In this document: in pieces, positions 20,703 through 32,499 of the stretch
Position numbering within the stretch: position 1 is the first letter of the stretch
How the letters are laid out: the number at the start of each line of letters is the position of its first letter
NCBI GenBank assembly: GCA_000149265.1
Contig: CH001286.1
Span: 261,784-325,783, forward strand
From: Ciona savignyi
Lineage: Eukaryota; Chordata; Ascidiacea; Phlebobranchia; Cionidae
Direction of reading: 5' to 3'
Length of the DNA stretch: 64,000 nucleotides
Program-made: the position numbers and the translations under genes
The notes under the pieces: model-generated
The model's input: only the letters and a program-made list of their open reading frames with translations
The model's database searches: none
Told to the model about the DNA's origin: nothing

Positions 20703-23331
20703 ATGAGAGAAACAATATTAAAAACTTTACCTGATTTGGATATAGACATATTGGTAAAGTGGGAAAAATGTCTAAAAGAAGATGTGGGTGTTGATGCAGA
20801 AGAAGATCTTCACTTAGTTACAGAAGCAGATTTACTGAAGGTCCTTAAGCCAATTCCTGCACGCAAACTTATACGAGCTTGGAATGGTACGTATAAGTAA
20901 ACGGTATATATTGATACGTTCATCATTTAGCCTACCATTTATATATAAATACATATATAGCCATATAGCTATTTACAATCGAGTATAGTGGTTGTTTTGT
21001 GACCCCTAAAAAAATATAATTGTATGTAATTAATTTGAATCCTCATTCAATACCCGTATTTCCTATTTATTAGGTCAAGATCGCGCAAGGGAACAAAATG
21101 ATGATCAACTACTTAATCTATCACGTTCATCATCTGGATTTTCTACAGAACCAGTCGAATTTCACATGAATCACTAAATTCTCGTGGTTGGGCATACAGA
21201 TATGTTGTTCCATGGCAGCAGTTTCCCAAAGAAGTGTTAGAAGTGTGTGAAAAAGGTGAGATTCTCTCAAACTCATTGAAGAAGGATATGGTCCGAATTA
21301 TCTGCACTGAGTTAATTAATAATGTAGGAAAACCTGGAAGAAAAAATTTGGAAACTATTGCATATAGTATAATATCAAAATATCCTACTTCCTTCAAAAT
21401 ATGTGCTGATGGTGTCGTTTTATCAAACGGACTGAGAGATTTAACTGATAAAATGGAATATCGTATTGACAATGAAAAACGAAAACTGAAAAGAAAACAA
21501 CCAGCACAATCTGAGAAACCCTATGGATGCAACAACTGGTGTCCAGTAAATGAAAACGAAACTGACATTTCGCCACTTCTACAACTAAAAGATTGGCTAA
21601 AACAGGAATATCTAAAAACCATTCCAAACCTATGTGAAGTTCAAAAAGCAATGAGAGAAACATTCCCATTGCAGCAACGAGACATAAACAATAAACCACC
21701 AATGTCTGTGGCCAATGTAAAAATTGTTTGGCCCTTTCTCCTTCAGGAAGAATGTTTGATTCAGTATTATTCCATTTCAACTGATAAAAGAGATGCTAAA
21801 TCTGAGTTGATGCATGGCCTTACCTCAAAATCAGCATTGGTTTATAGGTGAGATTGAGAAGTTGTTTATTTATATTTGCTTGTAAAAAGTTTTTTTAGCA
21901 ACCCGGTAGGTTTGCAATTTAATAAAATAACTACTGTTGTTTTCCCACCTTTGGTAAACAATATTTTGAAAAATATAGTTTAATATGTCTAGGCACATGA
22001 AAAAGTCAAACTCTGCAAATGTCAAGAACAAAATAAAAAGCATAAAAGATGAATGTAAAGAGCTGAAATCCCATGATCCAAAATCAGTAAACTTCATTTG
22101 ACTTTTGTGTGCTTACTTTGGTGAGGATGAAACACAAATTTTGGACTATTTTAAGGTAAGAGATAAAAATCCTTGTTCTTGTAAAATAGGCCTCTCTGTA
22201 TATTTTAACAGCATCCTATTATCTAGGTATAGAGTTATATACCAAAATTGTGGTTGTAAGTCATCATGCATGATATACAGGCTATATAAGAGATTAAAAA
22301 TCCTGTGAGATATTGTGTTACGTATGTATCTTACTATCTGTATAGTTTATTTATGTTCCAGTATATTTTCATTGTTAGTGTCTACACTACATCTGTCCAA
22401 TTGATAAGCTTATATGTATTATGCTAATCTACATAATAAATACCGGTACTTTTTCGAAGGAGAATCAGCAGATGTCAGAAATATTGAATGAAATACCACC
22501 ATCACCATTTTTAATTATTAAAGGTAAAAATAGGTTATTGTATACAATATAAAAAATTAGCGACATGGCACCTGGGAGGGGGTAGGGGTGGATCTGACAG
22601 TGGTTTCAAACATACAATCTGACTTATCAAGGCACTGTTTATTAATTTCTGTTTGGGTAACCCCAAGTTCAGACTCTATTCAATACTCAACTAAGTTAAA
22701 TTTTACCCGTTATTCACTTGTAAATTTTGTCTTATAGGTACGAATGCAACCCTTTCATCTGCACAGAATGTGTATGTGGCTATTGAGAATATAGTCACTG
22801 CTCAATTTCGATCAGTATACCGCGCTTTAGCGTACTTTTTCTGCAGTTTCTTTGTGTTCAATATGAAGTACCCAGATAAAGCATGTCTCACCATGGACTT
22901 TTTTCAAAGGTATGTTTTTACCATTCAAAATGGTACAAGCAAATATGTGTATCGTGTGATTGTGCTGCATTGGTGAGCTCATCTGATAGCGTGGCAGATC
23001 ATCCGCTTGTGCTTCTCCACCCCAGTTTAATAATTTATAAAAATCTGTGCAGTGCAGCAGCACAAATTAAGTAACTGGAACACATAAGTAATCGATAACT
23101 CTTGTTTTACTAATTTCCCTACTAACTAGAATGTATTTACATATTTATCCATTGTTTTCTAGAATAAGTCTTTTACCAAGCATTAACATTTTAAATAAAT
23201 GCAGGTATATTGCAAATGTGCAACACATGGTAATCCAAGTTTAAACCAAAGAAAAAGAGAAAATACGAAATACATCCTAAAGTGCTGCGGTTGTTAACTG
23301 CTATCGGTGTGGACCTGCAGCTACCTACTGA
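20703..23331 (+). CDS. CACTA second gene, SAM-like domain, multi-exon (partly degenerate)
   Basis: Proposed exons: 20703-20891 (ATG; SAM-like helical domain, VDAEEDLHLVTEADLLKVLK, ending RAWNG at a GTACGT donor), about 21075-21849, about 21995-22154, about 22460-22520 (SEILNEIPPSPFLIIK), 22739-22910 (YVAIENIVTAQFRSVYRALA, YFFCSFFVFNMKYP, MDFFQR) and about 23203-23331 (KPKKKRKYEIHPKVLRLL). The layout resembles the SAMD3-like proteins repeated in fish and invertebrate genomes, which I take to be transposon genes. Possible lesions: a frame break near 21170, a TGA near 22100 and a shift near 23255. Its function is unknown; the NACHT or lectin genes are unrelated. Confidence 0.55.
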
Positions 23332-24112
23332 CTAAAACCACCGTTTCGCTGGGACACTTGGCTTGTGGATTTCTTTTAAACGTTTTTCGTTTTTTTCTAA
23401 ATACTGCGTGGCGGATTATACCCTTGTGCTTTTCCACCTCAGTAGTTTCGCTGGTGTTGTTTACACTTAGCTTCAGGATTTTTTTCAAACGTTTTTCGTT
23501 TTTTCTCTCGTGGCAAAATAATAAAAGTCAATTAAAGTGAATCAGTAGATTTAGTTTTTACAGGTATCATCTGTATTCATTTAAAAATGTCTGTATTTAT
23601 TTAACTGAGAAAAGGAGGTAAATAATTACAGGAAGCGCGGTATTTAATTTTCGGTTACTGAAAAATAAAAGTAAAACTTTTACTGAAATTTACTGTAAAT
23701 ATACAACATTTACGGATTTTTGCAGTAAATATTTTTACAGTATGCGCCGTTAGAACTGCTGCCAGCAAATTCCCAGTAAATTTTTTTAACAGTGCAGTTA
23801 ATATAAGAAGTCGTTATCAAGCAGACAGATTGTGGACTTACCCAGGCAGGTTGGATCGTTTGTAGCAGCGCTCTGCTTGTACATGGGTGATAAGCAGGGT
23901 AAGACAAGAGGTGAACATAGGTTAGGTATTTTATTGGGTATTTACGCAAAGTGCAGCCAGTCAAAGCGCTGTACACAGGGCATAGCTTAGGTAAGTAAGG
24001 TAAAGGTGAGAGAGCGGCTAGTCCAGGCGAGGACCCACCGAATGCTCTCTCTGATAATATGAAATCATATACACGAGTTTTGGACGGCGTTAAACAGAAC
24101 TTGCGGGGAATT

Positions 24113-24600
24113 TCATCGACTGGACTGTCGAAAACAGGAAATTAATCGCGACTTCCCATGCACAAAATATGGACATACAGAATTCATGTCTTCCGCTAAC
24201 ATACAGAATTCATGTCTACCTAGTAACGATAGCATCTCGTCCATAAGCGCAGAGGGCTTTCTGTCACCCAACTCAGGCAAATTAAGTAGTCTAGCGGCCC
24301 TTTCTTGGCGAGATAGGCTGAAAGTATTGATAAGTCGTTGTTTAAATGCCACATACTTGTCATTATTCGTCGGGAGCTCCAACAGATCAATCAGTCGTGA
24401 AGCTGTATCTTGATCCAGGGAGGAAACAACGTTAAATAATTTGTTTGATCTGACACAATGTTTCTCAAGGCGAACTGAGCTTCGGTATGCTGAAACCAAA
24501 CCCTTGGTTGTCTCGTCCAAAATGTAGGTAGTTTCAGTGCGACGGTATGTAAGCCTGCGACGTCGTTCTCTGCCATATCTCGCTACAGTAAGTATTGCAG
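24113..24600 (-). pseudogene. Gypsy gag remnant (second family)
   Basis: Two overlapping minus-strand frames join to a gag of the kind starting LKLPTFWTRQPRVWFQHTE and AQFALRNIVSDQTNY (24391-24576), then shifting into SLDQDTASRLIDLLELP, LLNLPELGDRKPSALMDEM (24113-24420). Upstream, about 24630-24655, GTGACCCCGAGAGAC on the minus strand could be the primer site, and the sequence to 24790 may be LTR. No pol is seen, so the element is cut on its 3' side. Confidence 0.75.
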
Positions 24601-24984
24601 CTACACAGAAATAACAGAAATAACGTTTCTGTCTCTCGGGGTCACCAATCTGTGGCGCCGACAACTGGTACAAAACACTCGACGACAAACAAAAGAGATG
24701 TTTATTGGTCGGCGATCTAACGTTAATGATAAGAGAAAAAACGGCACAGTAAACATAGGAAAAAAGGCAACACGTCATAGTTTATACGGTTGGTTCATCA
24801 CACAATGAGTTATGTATATCACATTACGCCACAATACACTATTACCACGTTATAATTCAGCTAAACACTTAAAACCATTACAAATCGATAGTGAATTTCG
24901 ATGCGAACAAAACAGATTAAGATACACCATTTTTAAATTATTTTTTACAAACGGCGGCCCATAGTTCACTCCTTTAAACACTGA

Positions 24985-25165
24985 CCGGTTGGTCTAATGG
25001 ATAAGTGCGACGTCTTTCCCCCGATAAGTTTTAGGTTGGAAACTGGTCGCTAACTAGTCGGTTGTGTCTTTGGGCAAGACACTTAACAGACTATACCAGA
25101 ACCTAGCGGGTTTATAGGTTTTATTAGTTTAAAAGAGCGTGTAAATCATACACAACACATTCAGT
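24985..25165 (+). mobile_element. tRNA-derived SINE
   Basis: tRNA-like head (CCGGTTGGTCTAATGGATAAG) merging into GGTTGGAAACTGGTCGC and the family body GTCTTTGGGCAAGACACTTA, ending near TCATACACAACACA. Divergent from the copy at 8062. Confidence 0.7.
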
Positions 25166-25690
25166 TAGCGTCCGGTATATATTTTTCAAACGGGGATATA
25201 TATGCACAACGTAACAAATTTAAATAATTTTTAAATCTAGATTTGCCGTGTTTCCCAGTAGGAACTAAATGTTTGAGATGTCTGCTCTAACTAAAAAAAT
25301 GCGCGCCACGGGGTCAATTATTGGGAAATACAGCACCATTATGACGTAAAAAGCATTCAGCAGTAAAAGTAATGGGTGGTTAATTAAACGTGTATGATTA
25401 GTGCTGAAAAGGCGTTAATATCTAGGCTATTATATAGGCCTATTGTCTCAACAATCGTTGTACAATATACTCTTCTTTGGCAATCTTCTAAGTTCACCAA
25501 GCGAGGAAGACTCTTTTTATAGAGATACCTTTGTTTAAATTAAATGAACCTAGTGTGAGCTGCAATATAACACGTAGTATAATGTTTATATCAGCATATT
25601 TTAATGACTCTCAGAATGCACTAGGGAATAAAAGCACGTATCACTACTCGCTTTTACACTACAAATTTACTAGAGTTCCCAAACCCAAAA
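25166..25690. other. No gene seen
   Basis: AT-rich. The ORF at 25531-25773 has no recognisable content. The 5' part of the BEL element may begin here, but I see no LTR boundary. Confidence 0.35.
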
Positions 25691-27340
25691 AAACTAATGA
25701 TCAAGCGAAAGCAGCAACGACATGCTCTTCCATACTCTTCGAAAGTCCCCAGTCTCAATATACAGAAGAGTAAAAAGCGAGGGCGTACACACGTGCGTGG
25801 TAACAGTGAATGTCCGATACAAGGACCGCGAGGTGCGGACTTACGCCTTTATCGATTCCAGTTCTTCGGCCACGTTATGTAACAGTACCCTAACAAGAAA
25901 ACAGATGTCCCTAACTACCATCTGTGCTGAACCGACGTACAGTGGTATCACTGCTGACTTAAACGTTTGTTCATCAGACTGTGAAACTAAAGTTGAAATA
26001 CATAATGTAGTGTCAGTGGACCATATTTCAGTATGACCAAACATTTCTCCACGAAGGAATGTGTTGGATAAAATGAGTAACCTGAAAGGTATAGAATTTC
26101 CCCAGGTTGATGGTGGCACCGTTACCCTTCTCATCGGAATAGATGTACCAGAAGCGTTGTGGGTAAAGAAAGTCCTCAAAGGAAAAAGAGATGAACCTGT
26201 TGCGTGGAAAACGCCGTTCGGTTGGTCGTTGATGGGCCCCTCCCTATCGCCGTGTTTATCGATCACTATACAGGACCACTGACTTTGGCGATTCGACGGC
26301 CGTCCTCACGTCGCCGACGTCAAGAGAAGATCGTATTGTCAACGAATTAATGAAGACATCAGTCTCTGTATTAAATGGCCATTCTCAATTACCACTACCG
26401 AAAAAACCTTGTGCTCGTGAGTTACCTGACAATCGCGTGATGGCGCAAAGGCGCGCTGATGGTCTCAAGAGACGCTTACTGAAAAACGACGAAGTGCACG
26501 TGCACTATACTAATGCTGTACAGTCATACACTGAAAAGGGGTATGCGCGGGAAGTACCCGCTACTGAAATTCACGCTTCAAGAAAACGGTGGTTTATTCC
26601 CCACCATCCTGTCGTACATCCCCGCAAGCCCGGTAAAAATATGGTTTCTGACTTAGCCGTTCTGGCTCCGCGTCGGCGAACGTATTGATAAGCGAACCTG
26701 CCTTTAGCCATGTCGGAGTTGACTACGTCCGTTCTCTGTAAAGCAAAACCGGAGTGAAATTAAAATATACGGATGTATATTTACTTGCCTCACCATCCGG
26801 GCCCTACATATTGAAATGATCTTTCTGCCGATTCCTTTTTAAATGCCCTACCCCGATTTATAAGTCGGCGAGGTAAACCAGAACAAATATACAGGGATAA
26901 CGGGACCAATTTGTTGGTGCGGAGAAGATAATTTGATCATTCCTTGCTGTTTGGAACCGCGAACAGATTGCTGAGCATTTGCGACAGAGGGCAATAGCGT
27001 GGTCCTTCAACCCGGCTGCAGCCTCCCACCTGGGCGGCGTATGGGAAAGGATGATACGGTCAGTGCGCCCTTTGCTGTCATCCATCCATTCACCAAAAGG
27101 CTTACTTACTATAGATACTTTGACTACATTTTTCGTAGAATTGGAATCAATTGTTAATTTAAGGGCGTTCGATCCTTTTTGATCCACACAGCGATAACCT
27201 GATAACGCCGAATCACTTGCTGCTACTGCGTGGTTCACCAAATGCAACTCCAGGCCTCTTCGATGAGAAAGCGTAGTACGCAAGACGGCGATGGGTCCAA
27301 ATACAACATATTTTTTATATGACAATATTTCCTTTTATTG
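25690..27340 (+). pseudogene. BEL/Pao retrotransposon pol, decayed
   Basis: Plus-strand blocks in the correct BEL/Pao order but in different frames: protease-like VTVNVRYKDREVRTYAFID (25790-25860); GIEFPQVDGGTVTLLIGIDVP with TPFGWSLMGP (26085-26240); ELPDNRVMAQRRADGLKRRL and KRWFIPHHPVVHPRKPGK (26420-26640); then, with the catalytic RT and RNase H region missing, the integrase end WSFNPAAASHLGGVWERMIR (27000-27060) and YARRRWVQIQH (27275-27307). Frameshifts and a large deletion show a long-dead copy. LTRs not identified. Confidence 0.82.
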
Positions 27341-27815
27341 CGTTGTACTAACCGCTTAACGCCTGTCTATCGATATGTTCCTGCACGGTGACTAAATCCG
27401 TTTTTGGACTGATTTCTCTTCTAAGTTATCATGGAAAAATGGAACACATATTGTTTTTGTCCGTTTTATGTAACATTTGTAAATAAAAACCTGATTTCGA
27501 AAAATGTTTTTATGTCTATGTTTACTCTTGTGAGCTCATTTTTCGTAACAATGAATATAGTTTTATATTTCTGTGAACCTCGTGGTTCTCTTTATTTTTG
27601 TACTGAATCTTTTAACGACACGTATGTTTGCATACTGAATCTTTAAACCTACAGAAAAACAGTTGGTAAGATGGTTGTATATTAATATTTGTTATGTGTA
27701 TATTTATTTTAAATTATTGAAATAGAAAACCGCTCATCGCTCAACGTTCAATGTATAAAAGCGTCTAGTTAATAAAGAAACCATCAATCATAGTAAGATT
27801 TGGAGTGTGCGACTA
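27341..27815. other. No gene seen; possible BEL 3' flank
   Basis: AT-rich. AATAAAG near 27773 and TATAAAAGCG near 27757 could belong to an LTR, but I found no paired copy. Confidence 0.3.
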
Positions 27816-27825
27816 ACGGACATTG

Positions 27826-27896
27826 CCTAAAGCCAGCGTATTAATGGGTTTGACCAAATTAAAGAAACGTATCTATTATACAAAACACACTGCATA
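27826..27896 (+). mobile_element. SINE fragment cut by assembly gap
   Basis: GTATTAATGGGTTTGACCAA and ACACACTGCATA match the SINE body; the rest is lost in the run of N. Confidence 0.55.
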
Positions 27897-28591
27897 NNNN
27901 NNNNNNNNNNNNNNNNNNNNNNNNNNNNNNNNNNNNNNNNNNNNNNNNNNNNNNNNNNNNNNNNNNNNNNNNNNNNNNNNNNNNNNNNNNNNNNNNNNNN
28001 NNNNNNNNNNNNNNNNNNNNNNNNNNNNNNNNNNNNNNNNNNNNNNNNNNNNNNNNNNNNNNNNNNNNNNNNNNNNNNNNNNNNNNNNNNNNNNNNNNNN
28101 NNNNNNNNNNNNNNNNNNNNNNNNNNNNNNNNNNNNNNNNNNNNNNNNNNNNNNNNNNNNNNNNNNNNNNNNNNNNNNNNNNNNNNNNNNNNNNNNNNNN
28201 NNNNNNNNNNNNNNNNNNNNNNNNNNNNNNNNNNNNNNNNNNNNNNNNNNNNNNNNNNNNNNNNNNNNNNNNNNNNNNNNNNNNNNNNNNNNNNNNNNNN
28301 NNNNNNNNNNNNNNNNNNNNNNNNNNNNNNNNNNNNNNNNNNNNNNNNNNNNNNNNNNNNNNNNNNNNNNNNNNNNNNNNNNNNNNNNNNNNNNNNNNNN
28401 NNNNNNNNNNNNNNNNNNNNNNNNNNNNNNNNNNNNNNNNNNNNNNNNNNNNNNNNNNNNNNNNNNNNNNNNNNNNNNNNNNNNNNNNNNNNNNNNNNNN
28501 NNNNNNNNNNNNNNNNNNNNNNNNNNNNNNNNNNNNNNNNNNNNNNNNNNNNNNNNNNNNNNNNNNNNNNNNNNNNNNNNNNNNNNNNNNN
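27897..28591. other. Assembly gap (N)
   Basis: 695 unresolved bases. Any ORF called across it is an artefact. Confidence 0.99.
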
Positions 28592-28837
28592 TTGACAACG
28601 GTGATGGTGAAAACATAAAAAAATAAATCCTTATTATATGTGCACTATCTCAGTGTTTTTATTTAGGTCATTCGTTCAAAACATTTAATAGAGAAATTTT
28701 TAATAAACAGTTTTTGAATCCATCTTCAGGAATTCAAACTTAACCAGTCGGTTTCCGCATTTACAAGCCAAACAATTAGCCTTGAATGAAAATAATTCTG
28801 GACAATCGGTAAATACTTCTAACCAATTCATGTTGAT

Positions 28838-29107
28838 CCCAGTGTAATAGGAAAACCCAAGGGTTAAAACACGGGCAATCGAGGGATCACCTCACGCCCA
28901 CCGTCCGGTTACCGAAGCTATTCTAATGTGTTGAGTATGATAGACACGTTCCTTTCATTTGGTAGAACCCACTAATCCGATGGGTTCAGGCAATTTCCGT
29001 AAAGTGCCTTGCCTAAGGACACAAACGTCTAGCCAACGACCAGTTTCGCACCAGCAACCTTTTGTTTGAAAGGCGACGGACTTAAGCGCTAGGTTAACCA
29101 GCCGGGA
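28838..29107 (-). mobile_element. tRNA-derived SINE, minus strand
   Basis: Reversed copy: the head (GCCGGCTGG... reading from 29107) and body (CCTTGCCTAAGGACACAA, GGTAGAACCCACTAATCC, ACACGGGCAATCG) are recognisable. A separate plus-strand tail (TTCCCATTCACGTGGATAAA) lies at 29165-29205, so two SINEs abut here. Confidence 0.72.
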
Positions 29108-29519
29108 AACAGACGATTATTTGTTAATCCCATTGAGGTAATCCGACGATTGTTTGTTAATCCCATTGGTTTTCCCATTCACGTGGATAAACATGAATAT
29201 CATATCCTATGACCTAAACTCCTGGAAAAAATACTCGGTTAGTTTTTCTACGAAATAGTTTCCCACGATTACTCTAAATCCCTGAAAACCATTCACCAAA
29301 TAAAACATTTATCTTGTGTCGCCCACAAGACCGTATACTGAGTACAATATTTATTTACATGACCTAATTAAATAAATCTAAAATTTCCAACCACATTACT
29401 GTATACCAATTAAATGCACCAGCTATCCAACCAACGCGTTACAAAGCACGGTAGATGATTAATACCAACCAATTTCATTAATTACAAAAAATGAGCTTCT
29501 AGACATAAACACTACATAA

Positions 29520-32180
29520 AGGAATAGTAGTGGGTACGATGTATTGGAATAATGGTGGGTACGATATATTGGAATAATGGTGGGTACGATATATTGGAAT
29601 AATGGTGGGTACGATGTATTGGAATAATGGTGGGTACGATGTATTGGAATAATGGTGGGTACGATATATTGGAATAATGGTGGGTACGATGTATTGGAAT
29701 AATGGTGGGTACGATATATTGGAATAATGGTGGGTGCGATGTATTGGAATAATGGTGGGTACGATATATTGGAATAATGGTGGGTACGATGTATTGGAAT
29801 AATGGTGGGTACGATATATTGGAATAATGGTGGATACGATGAATTGGAATAATAGTGGGTACGATGCATTGTAATAGTGATTGGTACGATACATTGGAAT
29901 AATGGTGGGTACGATGAATTGAAATAATAGTGGGTACGATGCATTGGAATAATGGTGGGTAGAAATAATGGTGGGTACGATGCATGGAAATAATAGTGGG
30001 TACGATGCATAGGAATAATGGTGGGTACGATGCATTGAAATAATGGTGGGTAGTATACATTGGAATAATGGTGGGTTAGATGTATTGGAATAATGGTGGG
30101 CTCGATGCATTGGAATAATGGTGGGTACGATACATCGGAATAATGATGGGTACGATACATTGGAATAATGGTGAGTACGATACATTGGAATAATGGTGGG
30201 TACGATACATTGGAATAATGGTGGGTACGATGCATTGGAATAATGGTTGGTACGATGCATTGGAATAATGGTTGGTACGATGCATTGGAATAATGGTGGG
30301 TACGATACATTGGAATAATTGTGGGTACGATACATTGGAATAATTGTGGGTACGATACATTGGAATAATGGTGGGTACGATACATTGGAATAATGGTGGG
30401 TACGATGCATGGGAATAATGGTTGGGTACTATGCATTGGAATAATGGTGGGTGCGATGCATTGGAATAATGGTGGGTACGATGCATTGAAATAATGGTGG
30501 GTAGGATACATTGGAATAATGGTGGGTACGATGCATTGGAATAATGGTGGGTACGATACATTGGAATAATGGTGGGTACGATACATTGGAATAATTGTGG
30601 GTACGATGCATTGGAATAATGGTGGGTACGATACATTGGAATAATGGTGGGTACGATGCATGGGAATAATGGTGGGTACTATACATTGGAATAATGGTGG
30701 GTACGATACATTGGAATAATTGTGGGTACGATGCATTGGAATAATGGTGGGTACGATACATTGGAATAATGGTGGGTACGATGCATGGGAATAATGGTGG
30801 GTACTATACATTGGAATAATGGTTGGTACGATGCATTGGAATAATGGTGGGTACGATACATTGGAATAATTGTGGGTACGATGCATTGGAATAATGGTGG
30901 GTACGATACATTGGAATAATGGTGGGTACGATGCATGGGAATAATGGTGGGTACTATACATTGGAATAATGGTTGGTACGATGCATGGGAATAATGGTGG
31001 GTACGATACATTGGAATAATTGTGGGAAGGATACATTGGAATAATGGTGGGAAGGATACATTGGAATAATGGCGGGTACGATACATTGGAATAATGGTTG
31101 GTACGATGCATGGGAATAATGGTTGGTACGATGCATGGGAATAATAGTGGGTACGATGCATGGGAATAATAGTGGGTACGATGCATAGGAATAATGGTGG
31201 GTACGATACATTGGAATAATGGTGGGTACGATGTATTGGAATAATGGTGGGTACGATATATTGGAATAATGGTGGATACGATGAATTGGAATAATAGTGG
31301 GTACGATGCATTGGAATAATGATGGGTACGATACATTGGAATAATGGTGGGTACGATGAATTGGAATAATAGTGGGTACGATGCATTGGAATAATGATGG
31401 GTACGATACATTGGAATAATGGTGGGTACGATGAATTGAAATAATAGTGGGTACGATGCATTGGAATAATGGTGGGTAGGAATAATGGTGGGTACGATGC
31501 ATGGAAATAATAGTGGGTACGATGCATAGGAATAATGGTGGGTACGATGCATTGAAATAATGGTGGGTAGGATACATTGGAATAATGGTGGGTACGATGT
31601 ATTGGAATAATGGTGGGCTCGATGCATTGGAATAATGGTGGGTACGATACATCGGAATAATGATGGGTACGATACATTGGAATAATGGTGAGTACGATAC
31701 ATTGGAATAATGGTGGGTACGATGCATTGGAATAATGGTTGATACGATACATTGGAATAATGGTGGGAAGGATACATTGGAATAATGGGGGGTACGATAC
31801 ATTGGAATAATTGTGGGTACGATGCATTGGAATAATGGTGGGTACGATGTATTGGAATAATGGTGGGTACGATGCATTGGAATAATGGTGGGTACGATGC
31901 ATTGGAATAATGGTGAGTACGATACATTGGAATAATGGTGGGTACGATACATTGGAATAATGGTGGGTACGATGCATTGGAAAAATGGTGGGTACGATGC
32001 ATGGGAATAATGGTGGGTACTATACATTGGAATAATGGTTGGTACGATGCATGGGAATAATGGTGGGTACGATACATTGGAATAATGGTGGGTACGATAC
32101 ATTGGAATAATGGTGGGTACGATACATTCGAAAAATGGCGGGTACGATACATTGGAATAATGACGGGTACGATACATGGA
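29520..32180. repeat. 25-bp minisatellite, about 106 units
   Basis: Head-to-tail 25-bp units starting GGAATAATGGTGGGTACG, differing mainly in the next bases (ATACATT, ATGCATT, ATGTATT, ATATATT, ATGAATT). The left 300 bp alternate ATGTATT and ATATATT in 50-bp pairs. About 29957-30185 and 31471-31700 share the same odd variants in the same order, including a shortened unit, so a block of about 1.5 kb was duplicated. Because 25 is not a multiple of 3 and no minus-frame stop occurs in the unit, all three minus frames are open; the 897-residue ORF is not evidence of a gene. Confidence 0.95.
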
Positions 32181-32418
32181 AATGTAGAAGTGTCATATAT
32201 TGTAACATATTTTAAATGATCTCTTGTATTAGTTTCGCATCATGTACCCAAATGCAGACACAGCCGTCTATGTACTTGGTAGAAACTGTATTGGTTCTGC
32301 TCGATCACATATGTTGTGTAGTGTTTGTCGTTGGTAGTTTAGTCGGTGATTATGAATATTTTTTATAAATGTTTACTCGTTTAAAAGTTCTGTTTTCAGA
32401 TTAACTGTTAACGTTGTT

Positions 32419-32499
32419 TTATTCTCTGTGTATATTGTTCCACAACGAGTTGAACCAATCATTGTAATCAAAGATCTCATCTCCTTCCAAGATGAAATC
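32419..32499 (-). CDS. NLR terminal exon
   Basis: After acceptor GTACCTGCAG, 26 codons and a TAA in phase 0: DFILEGDEIFDYNDWFNSLW then NNIHRE. It begins like the b exons (DLVVDDF...), so it may be a third b exon that became the end of the gene. No clear AATAAA was found just downstream; the minisatellite starts 240 bp further on. Confidence 0.6.
   Translation of the reverse strand, partial: DFILEGDEIFDYNDWFNSLWNNIHRE

Larger units (their letters stand above)
17485..23794 (+). mobile_element. CACTA (EnSpm) DNA transposon, full length
   Basis: Terminal inverted repeats begin CACTGTTAAAAAAATTT at both ends and continue with TTTACTGGGAA; the dinucleotide CA flanks both sides, a possible 2-bp target duplication. 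Subterminal regions repeat TTACTG/CAGTAA words, as expected for transposase binding near CACTA ends. About 6.3 kb long, it holds two plus-strand genes: a zinc-finger transposase (17977-20434) and a multi-exon second gene with a SAM-like domain (20703-23331). The transposase has inactivating changes, so this copy is probably not autonomous now. Confidence 0.85.

Noticed and set aside
27823..28626. ORFs spanning the first gap
   Set aside because: Composed of unknown residues from N bases.
29459..32152. 897-residue minus ORF and several overlapping ones
   Set aside because: Product of a 25-bp tandem repeat with no minus-frame stop; all three frames give the same cyclic peptide, so openness carries no coding signal.
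29520..32180. CRISPR array
   Set aside because: Units are directly adjacent without unique spacers, and the window is eukaryotic.
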